Assembly (NCBI GenBank): GCA_937926025.1 | Contig: CALANQ010000063.1 | Coordinates: 1-13,490 of the forward strand | Length of the DNA: 13,490 bases | Reading direction: 5' to 3' | From: an uncultured Acidimicrobiales bacterium | GTDB lineage: Bacteria; Actinomycetota; Acidimicrobiia; Acidimicrobiales; Iamiaceae | Position numbers and translations under genes: made by a program | The notes under the pieces: model-generated | The model's input: the letters and a program-made list of their open reading frames with translations, nothing else | Database searches by the model: none | What the model was told of the DNA's origin: nothing | Shown: one piece after another, positions 1 through 6,778 of the stretch | Layout of the letters: each line of letters begins with the position of its first letter | Numbering within the stretch: the first letter of the stretch is position 1

Positions 1-318
1 GTCGTGGGCCGAGCTGTACTCGCCGTCCTTGCCGATGGTGCGGGTGGCCCAGCCGATGCCGGCGCAGTTCACCAGCGCCTTCAGCGGGCCCAGGTCCTTG
101 GCCGCCTCGACCGCCGAGATGATCTGCTCGGTGTTGGTGACGTCGGTCGCCACGAACACGCCGCCGATCTCCTTGGCGAGAGCCTCGCCCTTCTCCTGCT
201 GGCGGTCGAGGTCCGCGACCACGACCTTGGCCCCGAGGGTGCTGAGGTGACGGGCGGTGGCCTCTCCGAGACCCGATGCCCCACCGGTGACGATTGCGCT
301 GATGCCGTTGATCTCCAT
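1..318 (-). CDS. SDR-family NAD-dependent dehydrogenase, partial (N-terminal 106 residues)
   Basis: This is the N-terminal part of a classical short-chain dehydrogenase/reductase; the rest lies beyond the left edge. Seen in the translation: the glycine-rich nucleotide motif TGGASGLG at residues 11-18, an acidic residue after the second strand (VVADLD, Asp36) that in this family favours NAD over NADP, a TDVT element at 59-62, and the structural NCAG motif at 84-87. The TGGASGLG and NCAGI wording and the spacing recall type-II 3-hydroxyacyl-CoA dehydrogenases (HSD17B10-like, isoleucine and fatty-acid breakdown), but the Ser-Tyr-Lys catalytic residues are outside the window, so the substrate is not established. 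The ATG at 316-318 is chosen because the Rossmann fold starts a few residues later and a TACAGT box lies seven bases upstream, suggesting a leaderless mRNA. It is transcribed divergently from the L,D-transpeptidase gene. Confidence 0.88.
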   Translation of the reverse strand, partial: MEINGISAIVTGGASGLGEATARHLSTLGAKVVVADLDRQQEKGEALAKEIGGVFVATDVTNTEQIISAVEAAKDLGPLKALVNCAGIGWATRTIGKDGEYSSAHD

Positions 319-325
319 GGACGGG

Positions 326-331
326 AACTGT
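326..331 (-). promoter_or_regulatory. Putative -10 box of the SDR gene (leaderless start)
   Basis: Read on the minus strand this is TACAGT, matching TAnnnT. It is followed by seven bases and then the ATG at 318, so transcription would begin at or next to the start codon. No Shine-Dalgarno sequence is visible, and no convincing -35 box is seen. This is inferred from position and from the same arrangement at other starts in the window. Confidence 0.5.
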
Positions 332-412
332 ATTGACTGATCGGGCAAGTGACGAATCCGACGGCCTCCGGAAGCCGGGTCAGGCCGAGGATCGCGAGCG
401 GACCTCGCCGGG

Positions 413-418
413 TAGCAT
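413..418 (+). promoter_or_regulatory. Putative -10 box of the L,D-transpeptidase gene (leaderless start)
   Basis: TAGCAT (TAnnnT) lies eight bases before the GTG at 427. There is no Shine-Dalgarno sequence before that GTG, so a leaderless transcript starting at the GTG is the simplest reading. This box is also the main reason for preferring the GTG at 427 over the upstream GTG at 349. Confidence 0.45.
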
Positions 419-426
419 CGCCACCC

Positions 427-1281
427 GTGCCCACCCCGACCGAACGCCGAGCCCGCCGCACCCTGCGAGATGCCGCTCCGGTCCTGGGCCTGGTGGTCGC
501 CCTCGTCACCGCCGTGTCCCTGCTCGGCTCGTGCTCGGGCGAGCGGGCCTCCCTGGGCTCCCTGCCGCCCAAGGTCCCGGCCTCCACCACCACCGCCCCG
601 GTCACCACCACCACCGCGGCACCCGAACCGGTCGACCTGACCCTCGGCCCCGACGACCTCCTCGGCTGGATCGCCACCCCGGTGGGCGACCCCCAGGTCT
701 TCACCGAGCCCCGCACCGACGCCCAGCCCATCGAGGTGGGCCCCAAGACCGACGCCGGCGCCCCCACCACCTTCGCCATCATCGGTGACGCCTCCGCCCA
801 GGCCACCCCGGAGGCCCCCGGGTGGTACCACGTGGCCCTGCGCGACCGCCCCAACGGCTCCACCGGCTGGATGCCGATGGACTCGGTGCAGGTCACCAAG
901 ACGCCGTTCCGGATCTTCGTCGACCTCAAGGGCCGCACCCTCCGCGTCGAGAAGGACGGCACCGGTGTCTTCACCACCACCATCGCCATCGGCACCGAGG
1001 AGAACCCCACCCCGGTCAACGGCACCTACGTCACCGAGCTCATCCAGAACACGGATCCCCAGGGCTCCTACGGTCCGTACGCCTTCGGCCTGGCCATGCA
1101 CTCGGACACGCTCAGCGAGTTCGGCGGCGGCGACGGCCAGGTGGGCATCCACGGCACCAACCGGCCCGAGCTCATCGGCCAGGCCGTGTCCCACGGCTGC
1201 GTCCGCCTGAAGAACGACGACGTCAAGGAGCTGGTGGACCTCCAGCTCCCCCTGGGCGTCCCCGTGTTCATCACCGCCTGA
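427..1281 (+). CDS. Lipoprotein L,D-transpeptidase (YkuD domain)
   Basis: A 284-residue secreted, lipid-anchored enzyme expected to make 3-3 cross-links in peptidoglycan or to attach proteins to it. Order of parts: a basic N-terminus (residues 1-14), a hydrophobic stretch (about 16-34), a lipobox LLGSC with acceptor Cys36, a Thr-rich linker (about 52-68), an SH3-like segment ending near GWYHVALRDRPNGSTGW, then the YkuD catalytic domain over about the last 125 residues. The catalytic signature is intact: His242 in IHGTN, and SHGCVRL with His256 and nucleophile Cys258. The frame is open back to a GTG at 349, but the GTG at 427 gives a normal lipoprotein signal and has a TAGCAT box just upstream. 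The start codon is the least certain point; the enzyme class is clear. It converges with the transglutaminase-like gene, with 15 bases between stop codons. Confidence 0.9.
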   Translation: MPTPTERRARRTLRDAAPVLGLVVALVTAVSLLGSCSGERASLGSLPPKVPASTTTAPVTTTTAAPEPVDLTLGPDDLLGWIATPVGDPQVFTEPRTDAQPIEVGPKTDAGAPTTFAIIGDASAQATPEAPGWYHVALRDRPNGSTGWMPMDSVQVTKTPFRIFVDLKGRTLRVEKDGTGVFTTTIAIGTEENPTPVNGTYVTELIQNTDPQGSYGPYAFGLAMHSDTLSEFGGGDGQVGIHGTNRPELIGQAVSHGCVRLKNDDVKELVDLQLPLGVPVFITA

Positions 1282-1296
1282 ACCGGACCGGGCGGG

Positions 1297-2097
1297 TCAG
1301 CCCAGCTCGACGAAGTCGGTGTGGTCGTCCGCGGGGAGGGGGCCGTCGGTGATGGCCAGCACGTCCAACCACCCCATGTCGACCCGGTCGCCGCTGGTGG
1401 TGAGGAAGGCGATGTCGGCCGCGTCGCGCCCGGTCGCCACCCGGATGAGCGACGACCGCGGTGCCAGGCGGGTGGCATCGACCACCACCCACCGCCCGTC
1501 CACCAGGACCTCGGCGACGGCGTGGAAGTCCATCGGGTCCAGACCGGGGGCGTAGACCGAGGCGATCCGGGCCGGGACGTCGCAGCCCCGCAGCAGCGCC
1601 ACCACCAGGTGGGCGAAGTCCCGGCAGACGCCCTGGCCGGCCAGCAAGGTGGCGACGGCGCCGTCGGTGGGCCGGCTGGATCCGGCGATGTAGGCGATGC
1701 GCCCGCTGACCCAGGCGGCGATGGCCCGGACCCGCTCCGCACCCTCCAGCGCACCGAACTCGTTGCGGGCGAAGGGGGCCAGCTCATCGGACTCGCAGTA
1801 GCGGCTGGGCCGGGTGTAGCGGATGCGGTCCACCTCATCCTCGGGGACCTCGGCCTCGCTCCCCGCGACTGATGCCGAGTACACGACGTCGAGCCGCCCC
1901 GGGCCGAGCGCGGAGACCAGGTGGAGCCGGGTGCCATGCTGGTCCTGGACCTCCCGCACCGAGACCGGATCACCGTCGAGGGTGACCTCGAGCGACTCGG
2001 CGCTGCGCGGCACCCCCTGGGCCACCGCCACCGACAGCACCACGTCCGCCACGCCGTCGATGCGGGCATCGAAGCGGCAGCTCACGGACCGGTCCAT
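1297..2097 (-). CDS. Transglutaminase-like cysteine protease-fold protein
   Basis: A 266-residue protein with an N-terminal beta-rich region (about 1-95), typical of bacterial transglutaminase-like proteins, and a transglutaminase core from about 115. The Cys-His-Asp triad is visible: Cys158 in QGVCRDFAHL, His192 in MDFHAVAEV, and Asp207 in WVVVDAT. Such proteins carry a papain-like fold and may act as proteases or amide-bond hydrolases; the substrate cannot be told from sequence. No signal peptide or membrane segment is seen, so it is probably cytoplasmic. The ATG at 2097 has GGGAG eight bases upstream; a GTG at 2112, five codons earlier, is the alternative. Without the low-GC islet upstream, this gene would lie about 50 bases behind hyuB on the same strand, so it may once have been the last gene of that operon. 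Confidence 0.88.
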   Translation of the reverse strand: MDRSVSCRFDARIDGVADVVLSVAVAQGVPRSAESLEVTLDGDPVSVREVQDQHGTRLHLVSALGPGRLDVVYSASVAGSEAEVPEDEVDRIRYTRPSRYCESDELAPFARNEFGALEGAERVRAIAAWVSGRIAYIAGSSRPTDGAVATLLAGQGVCRDFAHLVVALLRGCDVPARIASVYAPGLDPMDFHAVAEVLVDGRWVVVDATRLAPRSSLIRVATGRDAADIAFLTTSGDRVDMGWLDVLAITDGPLPADDHTDFVELG

Positions 2098-2105
2098 GCC
2101 CCATG

Positions 2106-2110
2106 CTCCC
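2106..2110 (-). promoter_or_regulatory. Ribosome binding site for the transglutaminase-like gene
   Basis: GGGAG on the minus strand lies eight bases before the ATG at 2097. It supports that ATG over the GTG at 2112, which overlaps this region. Confidence 0.5.
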
Positions 2111-2149
2111 ACGCGCCCCGCCCGGCCGGGACGGGTCGTTCAGGAGGCC

Positions 2150-2164
2150 GTCAGGTGCTGGGTG
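2150..2164. repeat. Left copy of 15-bp direct repeat flanking the low-GC islet
   Basis: GTCAGGTGCTGGGTG occurs here and again, identical and in the same orientation, at 3436-3450. This copy lies in non-coding DNA between the transglutaminase start and the stop of the islet gene. Read on the minus strand it repeats the last codons and TGA of hyuB (Pro-Ser-Thr-stop); a TGG codon also occurs three codons further upstream in both copies. This suggests a duplicated gene end made on insertion. Confidence 0.6.
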
Positions 2165-2175
2165 TCGTCCACACC

Positions 2176-3360
2176 TCACCCAGGGCCGGCGTCGACCAGG
2201 CCCTCGCTAGATTTTCGCAGATCACCCAGAATCCATCGGTCGAGAAGTCGATCGAGGCGGGTGTGGCTTAAAGCCTTCGCCGGCGTCGGAGTGACAATGC
2301 GTCTGGCAGCCTCGAGGGCGTCCGACTGAATCGACGTGCGAGATGGCTCCGACGCCTGAAAATCGATGATGAGCTGGGCGATCGCCGTCAGAACCTGCTT
2401 CAGTTGACCGATGCGAGCATCGAACTGTGGATCGCGACTCGAATCGAAATCGTCGGTTAACTCTCTCAGCCGCTGAATCCATTGTTGATCAGGTGAGCCC
2501 GGTTCCGAAGCAAGGGTGGTATAGGCACGGAACCCTCTTACATCGAACCGCCGGGCACCATCCGGGGTATCCACCAGCATCATCTCGCCGATTGCTCTCT
2601 GCCAGTCGCGAAACAGCCAGGCCTCCTTGATTGAGAGCACTCGAATGACCTCTTCCATCGATGGGGCGATCGACGTACCAACCATTGGCTGAGTGAGATC
2701 GTGAACTATGGATCGGATCTCCCGCACAATCGCCTGCTGGTCTCCCTCGGAAAGCGCCGTCACCGCTTCGCTCTTGAGCGAGACCATTCGCCTCTTGAGA
2801 GCGAGGTCGACCTTGCGACCCGCACTCGTCAAGCTCTCCTCATCATGCTGGCGATCCCACAGGGCACAGAGAAGGGAGAACCGGAGCACGTCGATATGGC
2901 CGCCCTCTGCAAGTGCGTCTCTAACACGGGCAAGCGCGATGCGCATCGAGCCAACAGACGGATCAGGTTGGGCGTCGCACAGCACCAATTCGCTCTCAAG
3001 TGCAGACATCCAGCCAAGCAGTGCGGCGATCCGATACCGAGTGCTCTCAGTCTTGTATCGCTCGAAACGCGACTCTCCGGCCCCAAGAGACACCTGATAG
3101 CTACCCTCAATGTGAAGTATCTCCCGGAGTCTCCAGAACAGCGCCAGAGCAGAAGCAGTTAGGGGGTCCGCGTACTTCCGATACGTTTCGCGGGCAACCT
3201 GGTCGTGGTTCCGACGCGATCTGCGCTCATCAAGGCGGTCCTTCACAACAACGTTGAATGCAGTGCTCACGCCGGCGATCAGAGCACTCGCCAAGGCGAC
3301 CGCACCTGCTATGGCGGCGGCCTGGACTGCAGGTTGCGCGTCACGTAGCCACTGAAGCAC
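2176..3360 (-). CDS. Membrane-anchored protein of unknown function (394 aa), islet cargo
   Basis: Function is not known. The translation has a short N-terminus, one strong hydrophobic segment (about residues 11-38) and then a largely helical soluble part beginning with the charged stretch KDRLDERRSRR, so it is probably a single-pass inner-membrane protein with a cytoplasmic body. Recognisable elements are YADPLTASALALFWRLREIL (63-82), a segment with GWMSALESE (116-124), and WLFRDWQRAIGEMMLV (248-263). From memory these match a scattered family of uncharacterised bacterial proteins with 'DPLL...RL.NIL' and 'FR..QRAIGE' motifs; this needs a search. I see no nuclease, protease, NTPase or TIR motif. 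The start is GTG, with GGAGG ten bases upstream. It stands alone inside the low-GC islet between two 15-bp repeats, which makes horizontal acquisition likely. Confidence 0.8.
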   Translation of the reverse strand: MLQWLRDAQPAVQAAAIAGAVALASALIAGVSTAFNVVVKDRLDERRSRRNHDQVARETYRKYADPLTASALALFWRLREILHIEGSYQVSLGAGESRFERYKTESTRYRIAALLGWMSALESELVLCDAQPDPSVGSMRIALARVRDALAEGGHIDVLRFSLLCALWDRQHDEESLTSAGRKVDLALKRRMVSLKSEAVTALSEGDQQAIVREIRSIVHDLTQPMVGTSIAPSMEEVIRVLSIKEAWLFRDWQRAIGEMMLVDTPDGARRFDVRGFRAYTTLASEPGSPDQQWIQRLRELTDDFDSSRDPQFDARIGQLKQVLTAIAQLIIDFQASEPSRTSIQSDALEAARRIVTPTPAKALSHTRLDRLLDRWILGDLRKSSEGLVDAGPG

Positions 3361-3370
3361 TCGATCCCCA

Positions 3371-3375
3371 CCTCC
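3371..3375 (-). promoter_or_regulatory. Ribosome binding site of the islet gene
   Basis: GGAGG on the minus strand lies ten bases before the GTG start at 3360. Most starts in this window lack such a motif, so the islet gene seems to use canonical Shine-Dalgarno initiation. That is consistent with a different origin. Confidence 0.5.
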
Positions 3376-3435
3376 ACCTCATCTGCTTGAGGCCGAACGT
3401 AGCCGCGGGCTCAATTGGGACGGTGACTCGACTCT

Positions 3436-3450
3436 GTCAGGTGCTGGGTG
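3436..3450. repeat. Right copy of 15-bp direct repeat, covering the hyuB stop codon
   Basis: Identical to 2150-2164. Its minus-strand reading contains the last codons of hyuB (Pro-Ser-Thr) and the TGA at 3437-3439. The GC content changes sharply immediately to its left. Confidence 0.6.
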
Positions 3451-5011
3451 GTCCCCAGGCGCCGCCGCCGGGGGTGCGCATGCGGATGACATCGCCGGGC
3501 TCGATGTCGCGGGTGACCTTGTCCGGCAGCCGTTCGGCGCGGTACTCGTCGCCGCCGGGCAGGAGCCAGTTCTCGCCTGAGGCACCGTCGCCGCCGCCGG
3601 CCAGGCCCCACGGGCGGCTGATCCGGCGCTCGGTGATGAGCGACACGGTGACCGGTTCGAGGACCTCGAGGTCGCGTTCGATGCCCTCGCCACCGGGAGC
3701 CGCCCCTGCTCCCCCGCTCCCCCGGCGGAGGCGGTAGCGCAGGACCCGGACGGCGAAGGCCCGCTCGAACGCCTCGATCGGGGTGTTGCGCGTGTTGGTC
3801 ATCGCCGTGTGAACGCCGCTCATGCCGGCCACCGGCGCACCGTTGGTGCCCGGGCGCGGGGGCCGACCGCCCTGGCCGCCTGCGATGGTCTCGTAGGAGA
3901 CCCAGCCGTCGCCGCCGAGCAGCAGGTTGTTCATGGTGCCCTGGGACGCCGCGGGGACCCGGTCCGGCACCACCTGGGCCAGGGCACCGAGGCAGACGTC
4001 GGCCACCCGCTGGCTCACCTCGACGTTCCCGGCGCCGACCGCCGCCGGGAACTGCGCGGCCACCACCGAACCGGCGGGCGCGATCACCTCGACGCTGCGG
4101 AGCGCACCGCCGTTGGCGGGGGTCGTGGGGGCGAGCACGGACCGCAGCGCCCAGGCCACGGCGCTCACGGTCACCGCTTCGACCGCGTTGACGTTGCCCT
4201 CGCGCTGCGGGTCGGTGCCGGTGAAGTCGAACGTGATGTGCTCACCCGCGACGGTGAGGGTCACGACGATGCTCGTCGGCTGCTGCTGGTGCGGCTCGGG
4301 CCCGAAGCTGTCGAGCACGTCGTCGAACGCCCAGGTGCCGTCGGGCAGCTCAGCCAGGGCCGCCCGCATGCGGCGCTCGCCGTAGGCCACCACCTCCTCC
4401 ACGCCCGCCGTGCCGATCGCCGCGAACCGGGCTGCGCCGAGGCGGTTGGCGCCGATCTGGGCGTCGAGGTCGCCGGCCCGCTCCTCCGGGGTGCGGCTGG
4501 CCGCCGCCATGGCCGCCGCCACCTCGTCGGTGAGGATCTGCGGCGACAGGCGGAGGCCCTCCTCGTCGATGTGGGTGGCGTCGGCGGGCATCGACCCCGG
4601 CGCGGTGCCGCCGAGGTCGGCGTGGTGCGCCCGGTTGGCCACCCAGGCCACGATCCCGGCTTCCCCGAACACGGGCATGACCACGGTGACGTCGTTGAGG
4701 TGGGTGCCGCCGGCGAACGGGTCGTTGAGGATGACCTGCTGGCCGGGCTCGATGCGGTCGCCGAACGCGTCGATGGCTGCGGCGACCGAGGCCGGCATCG
4801 AACCGAGGTGCACGGGGATGTGCTCCGCCTGGACCAGCAGGGTGCCGTCGGCGGTGAACAGGGCGGCCGAGCAGTCGGCCCGCTCCTTGATGTTCGGGCT
4901 GAACGCCGCCCGCCGCAGCACCTCGCCCATCTCGTGGGCCACGCCGGTGAGCCGGGCGATGAGCACCGCCAACTGAGCCGGCCCCATCCCCTCGGCGTCG
5001 GCCGCGCTCAC
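3437..5011 (-). CDS. hyuB: Hydantoinase/5-oxoprolinase family B subunit (HyuB)
   Basis: A 524-residue protein, normal length for HyuB. In this family the B subunit works with the ATP-using A subunit (HyuA) to open cyclic amides such as N-methylhydantoin or 5-oxoproline, or to carboxylate ketones; the substrate is not predictable here. Family landmarks in order: AAFSPNIKERADCSAALF (35-52), AEHIPVHLGSMPASV, ILNDPFAGGTHLNDVTVV, ANRAHHADLGGTAPGSMPA, the DFTGTDPQ segment, QGTMNNLLLGG, YETIAGGQGGRP, GMSGVHTAMTNTRNTPIEA, and a C-terminal YRLRRGSGGAGAAPGGEGI. The GTG at 5011 overlaps the hyuA stop as GTGA, so translation is probably coupled; an ATG eight codons in (4987) is the alternative. The reading frame is intact although hyuA is broken. 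Its stop codon lies in the islet direct repeat. Confidence 0.92.
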   Translation of the reverse strand: MSAADAEGMGPAQLAVLIARLTGVAHEMGEVLRRAAFSPNIKERADCSAALFTADGTLLVQAEHIPVHLGSMPASVAAAIDAFGDRIEPGQQVILNDPFAGGTHLNDVTVVMPVFGEAGIVAWVANRAHHADLGGTAPGSMPADATHIDEEGLRLSPQILTDEVAAAMAAASRTPEERAGDLDAQIGANRLGAARFAAIGTAGVEEVVAYGERRMRAALAELPDGTWAFDDVLDSFGPEPHQQQPTSIVVTLTVAGEHITFDFTGTDPQREGNVNAVEAVTVSAVAWALRSVLAPTTPANGGALRSVEVIAPAGSVVAAQFPAAVGAGNVEVSQRVADVCLGALAQVVPDRVPAASQGTMNNLLLGGDGWVSYETIAGGQGGRPPRPGTNGAPVAGMSGVHTAMTNTRNTPIEAFERAFAVRVLRYRLRRGSGGAGAAPGGEGIERDLEVLEPVTVSLITERRISRPWGLAGGGDGASGENWLLPGGDEYRAERLPDKVTRDIEPGDVIRMRTPGGGAWGPPST

Positions 5012-6776
5012 GAGGCGACCCGGGTGAGGACCAGGGCCCCGCTGGTGTGCGGCGCGGCGACCCAGCCGGGCGGGAGCCAGATCGTGCAGTCCGGTTCCGC
5101 GATGACCGCTGGCCCGACGGCTCCGCTCCGCGGTGGTGGCGGGAGGTCGGCGACGCCGACCGGGGACACGAGGCGCGCCGTCGCCCGCAGCGCCACCACC
5201 TCGACCGCGTCGTCGGCGCGCGTGTAGCCGTTGCGCTGGCGGTGGGCATCGGCGAAGTCGGCCACGGATCCGACCCGGATCTCGTGGCTCTGGCCGGCGT
5301 ACCGGCACTCCAGGGCCGTGACCACCTCGGCGCCCGGCAGCGCCCCAGCCGCCTCGACCGCCAGGGCATCGAGGGCGGCGTCGAGCCCGGTCAGGTCCGC
5401 GCCGTGCGGCCAGCTCCGGACGAGGTCGTGCTGGCGGGGTGCGGCCAAGCACCCCAGGGCCGACAGCACGCCGGCGCGGGCCGGGACCACCACCGCGGCC
5501 ATCCCGAGCGCCTCGGCGATGGCGCACGCGTGGAGGGGGCCGGCCCCGCCGAAGGCCACCAGGGCGAGCCCGGCCGGATCGACGCCGCGGGCCACCGACA
5601 CCGCCCGGACCGCTTGCTCCATGGCCGCGTCGACCACGGTGAGCACATCGTCCGCTGCGACCCCGGCGGCGGCGAGCGCCCGCTCCGACGCCTCTCGGTC
5701 GAGACGGCCGATGCCGGGCAGCTCGGCGTCGGCATCGAGGTGGCCGGCCACCAGGTTGGCGTCGGTGACGGTGGGCTCGGTCCCGCCCCAGCCGTAGCAG
5801 GCCGGTCCGGGCCGGGCGCCGGCGCTGCGGGGGCCGACCTGCAGCGCGCCGCCCGGGTCGATGCGGGCGATGGACCCGCCGCCGGCGCCGATGGTGTGCA
5901 CGTCGAGGGACGGCATGCGGATCGGGAAGCCGCCGACGGGACACCGTCCTGCACCAGGCACACGTCGGTGCTGGTGCCGCCCATGTCGAAGGTGACCACG
6001 TCCGGGAACCCGGCTGCGGCAGCCGCCGCCGCGGCCGCCAGCACGCCGCCCGCGGGCCCCGAGAGCAGGAGGCTCACCGGGAGGGCCGCGCCCCGATCGA
6101 CCTCGGTCAGCCCGCCGGCGGAGGTCATGACCAGCACCTCGTCGGCGCTTCCGTCGAGACCCTCGAGGTACCGGCGGCAGCGTGGCCGCAGGTAGGCGTT
6201 GACCACCGTGGTCACCGTGCGCTCGTACTCGCGGAACTCCGGCGACACGTCGACCGAGGCCGACACGTCCAGCCCCCGGCGCTCCAGCTCGTCGCGCACG
6301 GTCGCCTCGTGGTCCGGGTTCAGGTCGCTGTGGAGCAGGCAGACGGCCACGGCGTCGACGCCGTCGGGAACCGTCGGGACCGCCCCCGGATCGAGCGGCT
6401 CGATCACGGCGCCGTCGGGGCCGAGGCGGCCGGGCACCTCCAAGCGGTCCTCCCGGGCCACCAGCGGCTCGGGGCGGTCGGCCCAGGGGTCGTAGAGCGA
6501 CGGCCGGTCCTGGCGGGCGATCTCGATCAGGTCGGCGAAGCCCTGGTTGGTGACGAGGGCGACGCGGCCGCCCCGCCGCTCCAGCAGGGCGTTGGTGGCC
6601 ACGGTGGTGCCGTGGGCGAGGGACTCCGGGTGATCGTCGCCATCGGGCAGGACGGCGGCCGCACCCGACCGGACCGCTCGACCGGGATCGTCGGGCGTGG
6701 ACGGGACCTTGGCGATGGTGCCGTCGTCGGCGACCACGTCCGTGAACGTGCCGCCGGTGTCGACCCCGATGCGCAC
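5008..6776 (-). pseudogene. hyuA: Hydantoinase/5-oxoprolinase family A subunit (HyuA), frameshifted
   Basis: All parts of an ATP-binding HyuA subunit are present but in two frames. From the GTG at 6776, frame one gives MRIGVDTGGTFTDVV (phosphate-binding motif), HGTTVATNALLERRGGRVAL (55-74), IARQDRPSLYDPWADRP, the region around LLLSGPAGGV (237-245), and FDMGGTSTDVCLVQDGV (263-279). Frame one then leaves the family pattern near 5942 and reads on as a low-complexity shadow to a stop at 5391. The family pattern resumes in another frame at 5937 (VGGFPIRMPSLDVHTIGAGG), followed by DPGGALQVGPRSAGARPGPACYG, and runs to a stop at 5008. Total length is 1769 bases, two more than a multiple of three. From memory, homologues have about nine residues between DG and VGG where only about five bases remain, so a deletion of about 22 bases fits. 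The alternative is an assembly error. The GTG lies two bases after the GH5 stop. Confidence 0.85.
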
Positions 6777-6778
6777 GG

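Larger units (their letters stand above)
2165..3435. mobile_element. Candidate inserted islet (about 1.27 kb, lower GC, one gene, no recombinase)
   Basis: The DNA between the two direct repeats is visibly less GC-rich than both flanks: a hand count of 2401-2460 gives 31 G+C of 60, against roughly 70 percent or more nearby. Its codon use (many A/T third positions, CGA and ATC/ATT mixtures) also differs. It holds one open reading frame on the minus strand and no transposase or integrase. I see no terminal inverted repeats just inside the direct repeats. The combination of composition shift, direct repeats at its edges, and placement exactly at the hyuB stop codon argues for insertion at a gene 3' end. 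The mechanism is unknown; the element would have to be mobilised in trans or be a remnant. Confidence 0.5.

Noticed and set aside
349..426. Upstream GTG at 349 as the L,D-transpeptidase start
   Set aside because: It would put 26 extra Arg/Pro/Ser residues before the lipoprotein signal, and there is no ribosome binding site. The GTG at 427 gives a normal signal and follows a TAGCAT box.
1282..1296. Terminator between the convergent transpeptidase and transglutaminase-like genes
   Set aside because: The 15-base gap is GC-rich but forms no clear stem of useful length and has no T-run.
2116..2135. GC-rich palindrome around CCCGGCCGGG upstream of the transglutaminase-like gene
   Set aside because: The exact palindrome is only ten bases in DNA of very high GC, where such matches are expected by chance. 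Nothing else supports an operator.
1319..2271. Long plus-strand open frames opposite the transglutaminase-like gene
   Set aside because: They are GC-skew shadows of the minus-strand gene. No motifs are seen, while the minus strand shows an intact Cys-His-Asp triad.
3809..5227. 472-codon plus-strand open frame opposite hyuB
   Set aside because: Composition is His/Arg/Gly/Val-rich without motifs, typical of the antisense frame of a GC-rich gene; hyuB on the other strand is certain.
5391..5935. Continuation of the first hyuA frame after the break, down to a stop at 5391
   Set aside because: The residues after DGV become Arg/Pro/Ser/Ala-rich and lose all HyuA motifs, while the other frame carries them. 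It is a shadow, not a real C-terminus.
5012..5944. N-terminal extension of the hyuB frame upstream of 5011
   Set aside because: It is Arg/Pro-rich antisense-like shadow of the hyuA coding frame; the HyuB family sequence begins at about 5011, where a GTG overlaps the hyuA stop.
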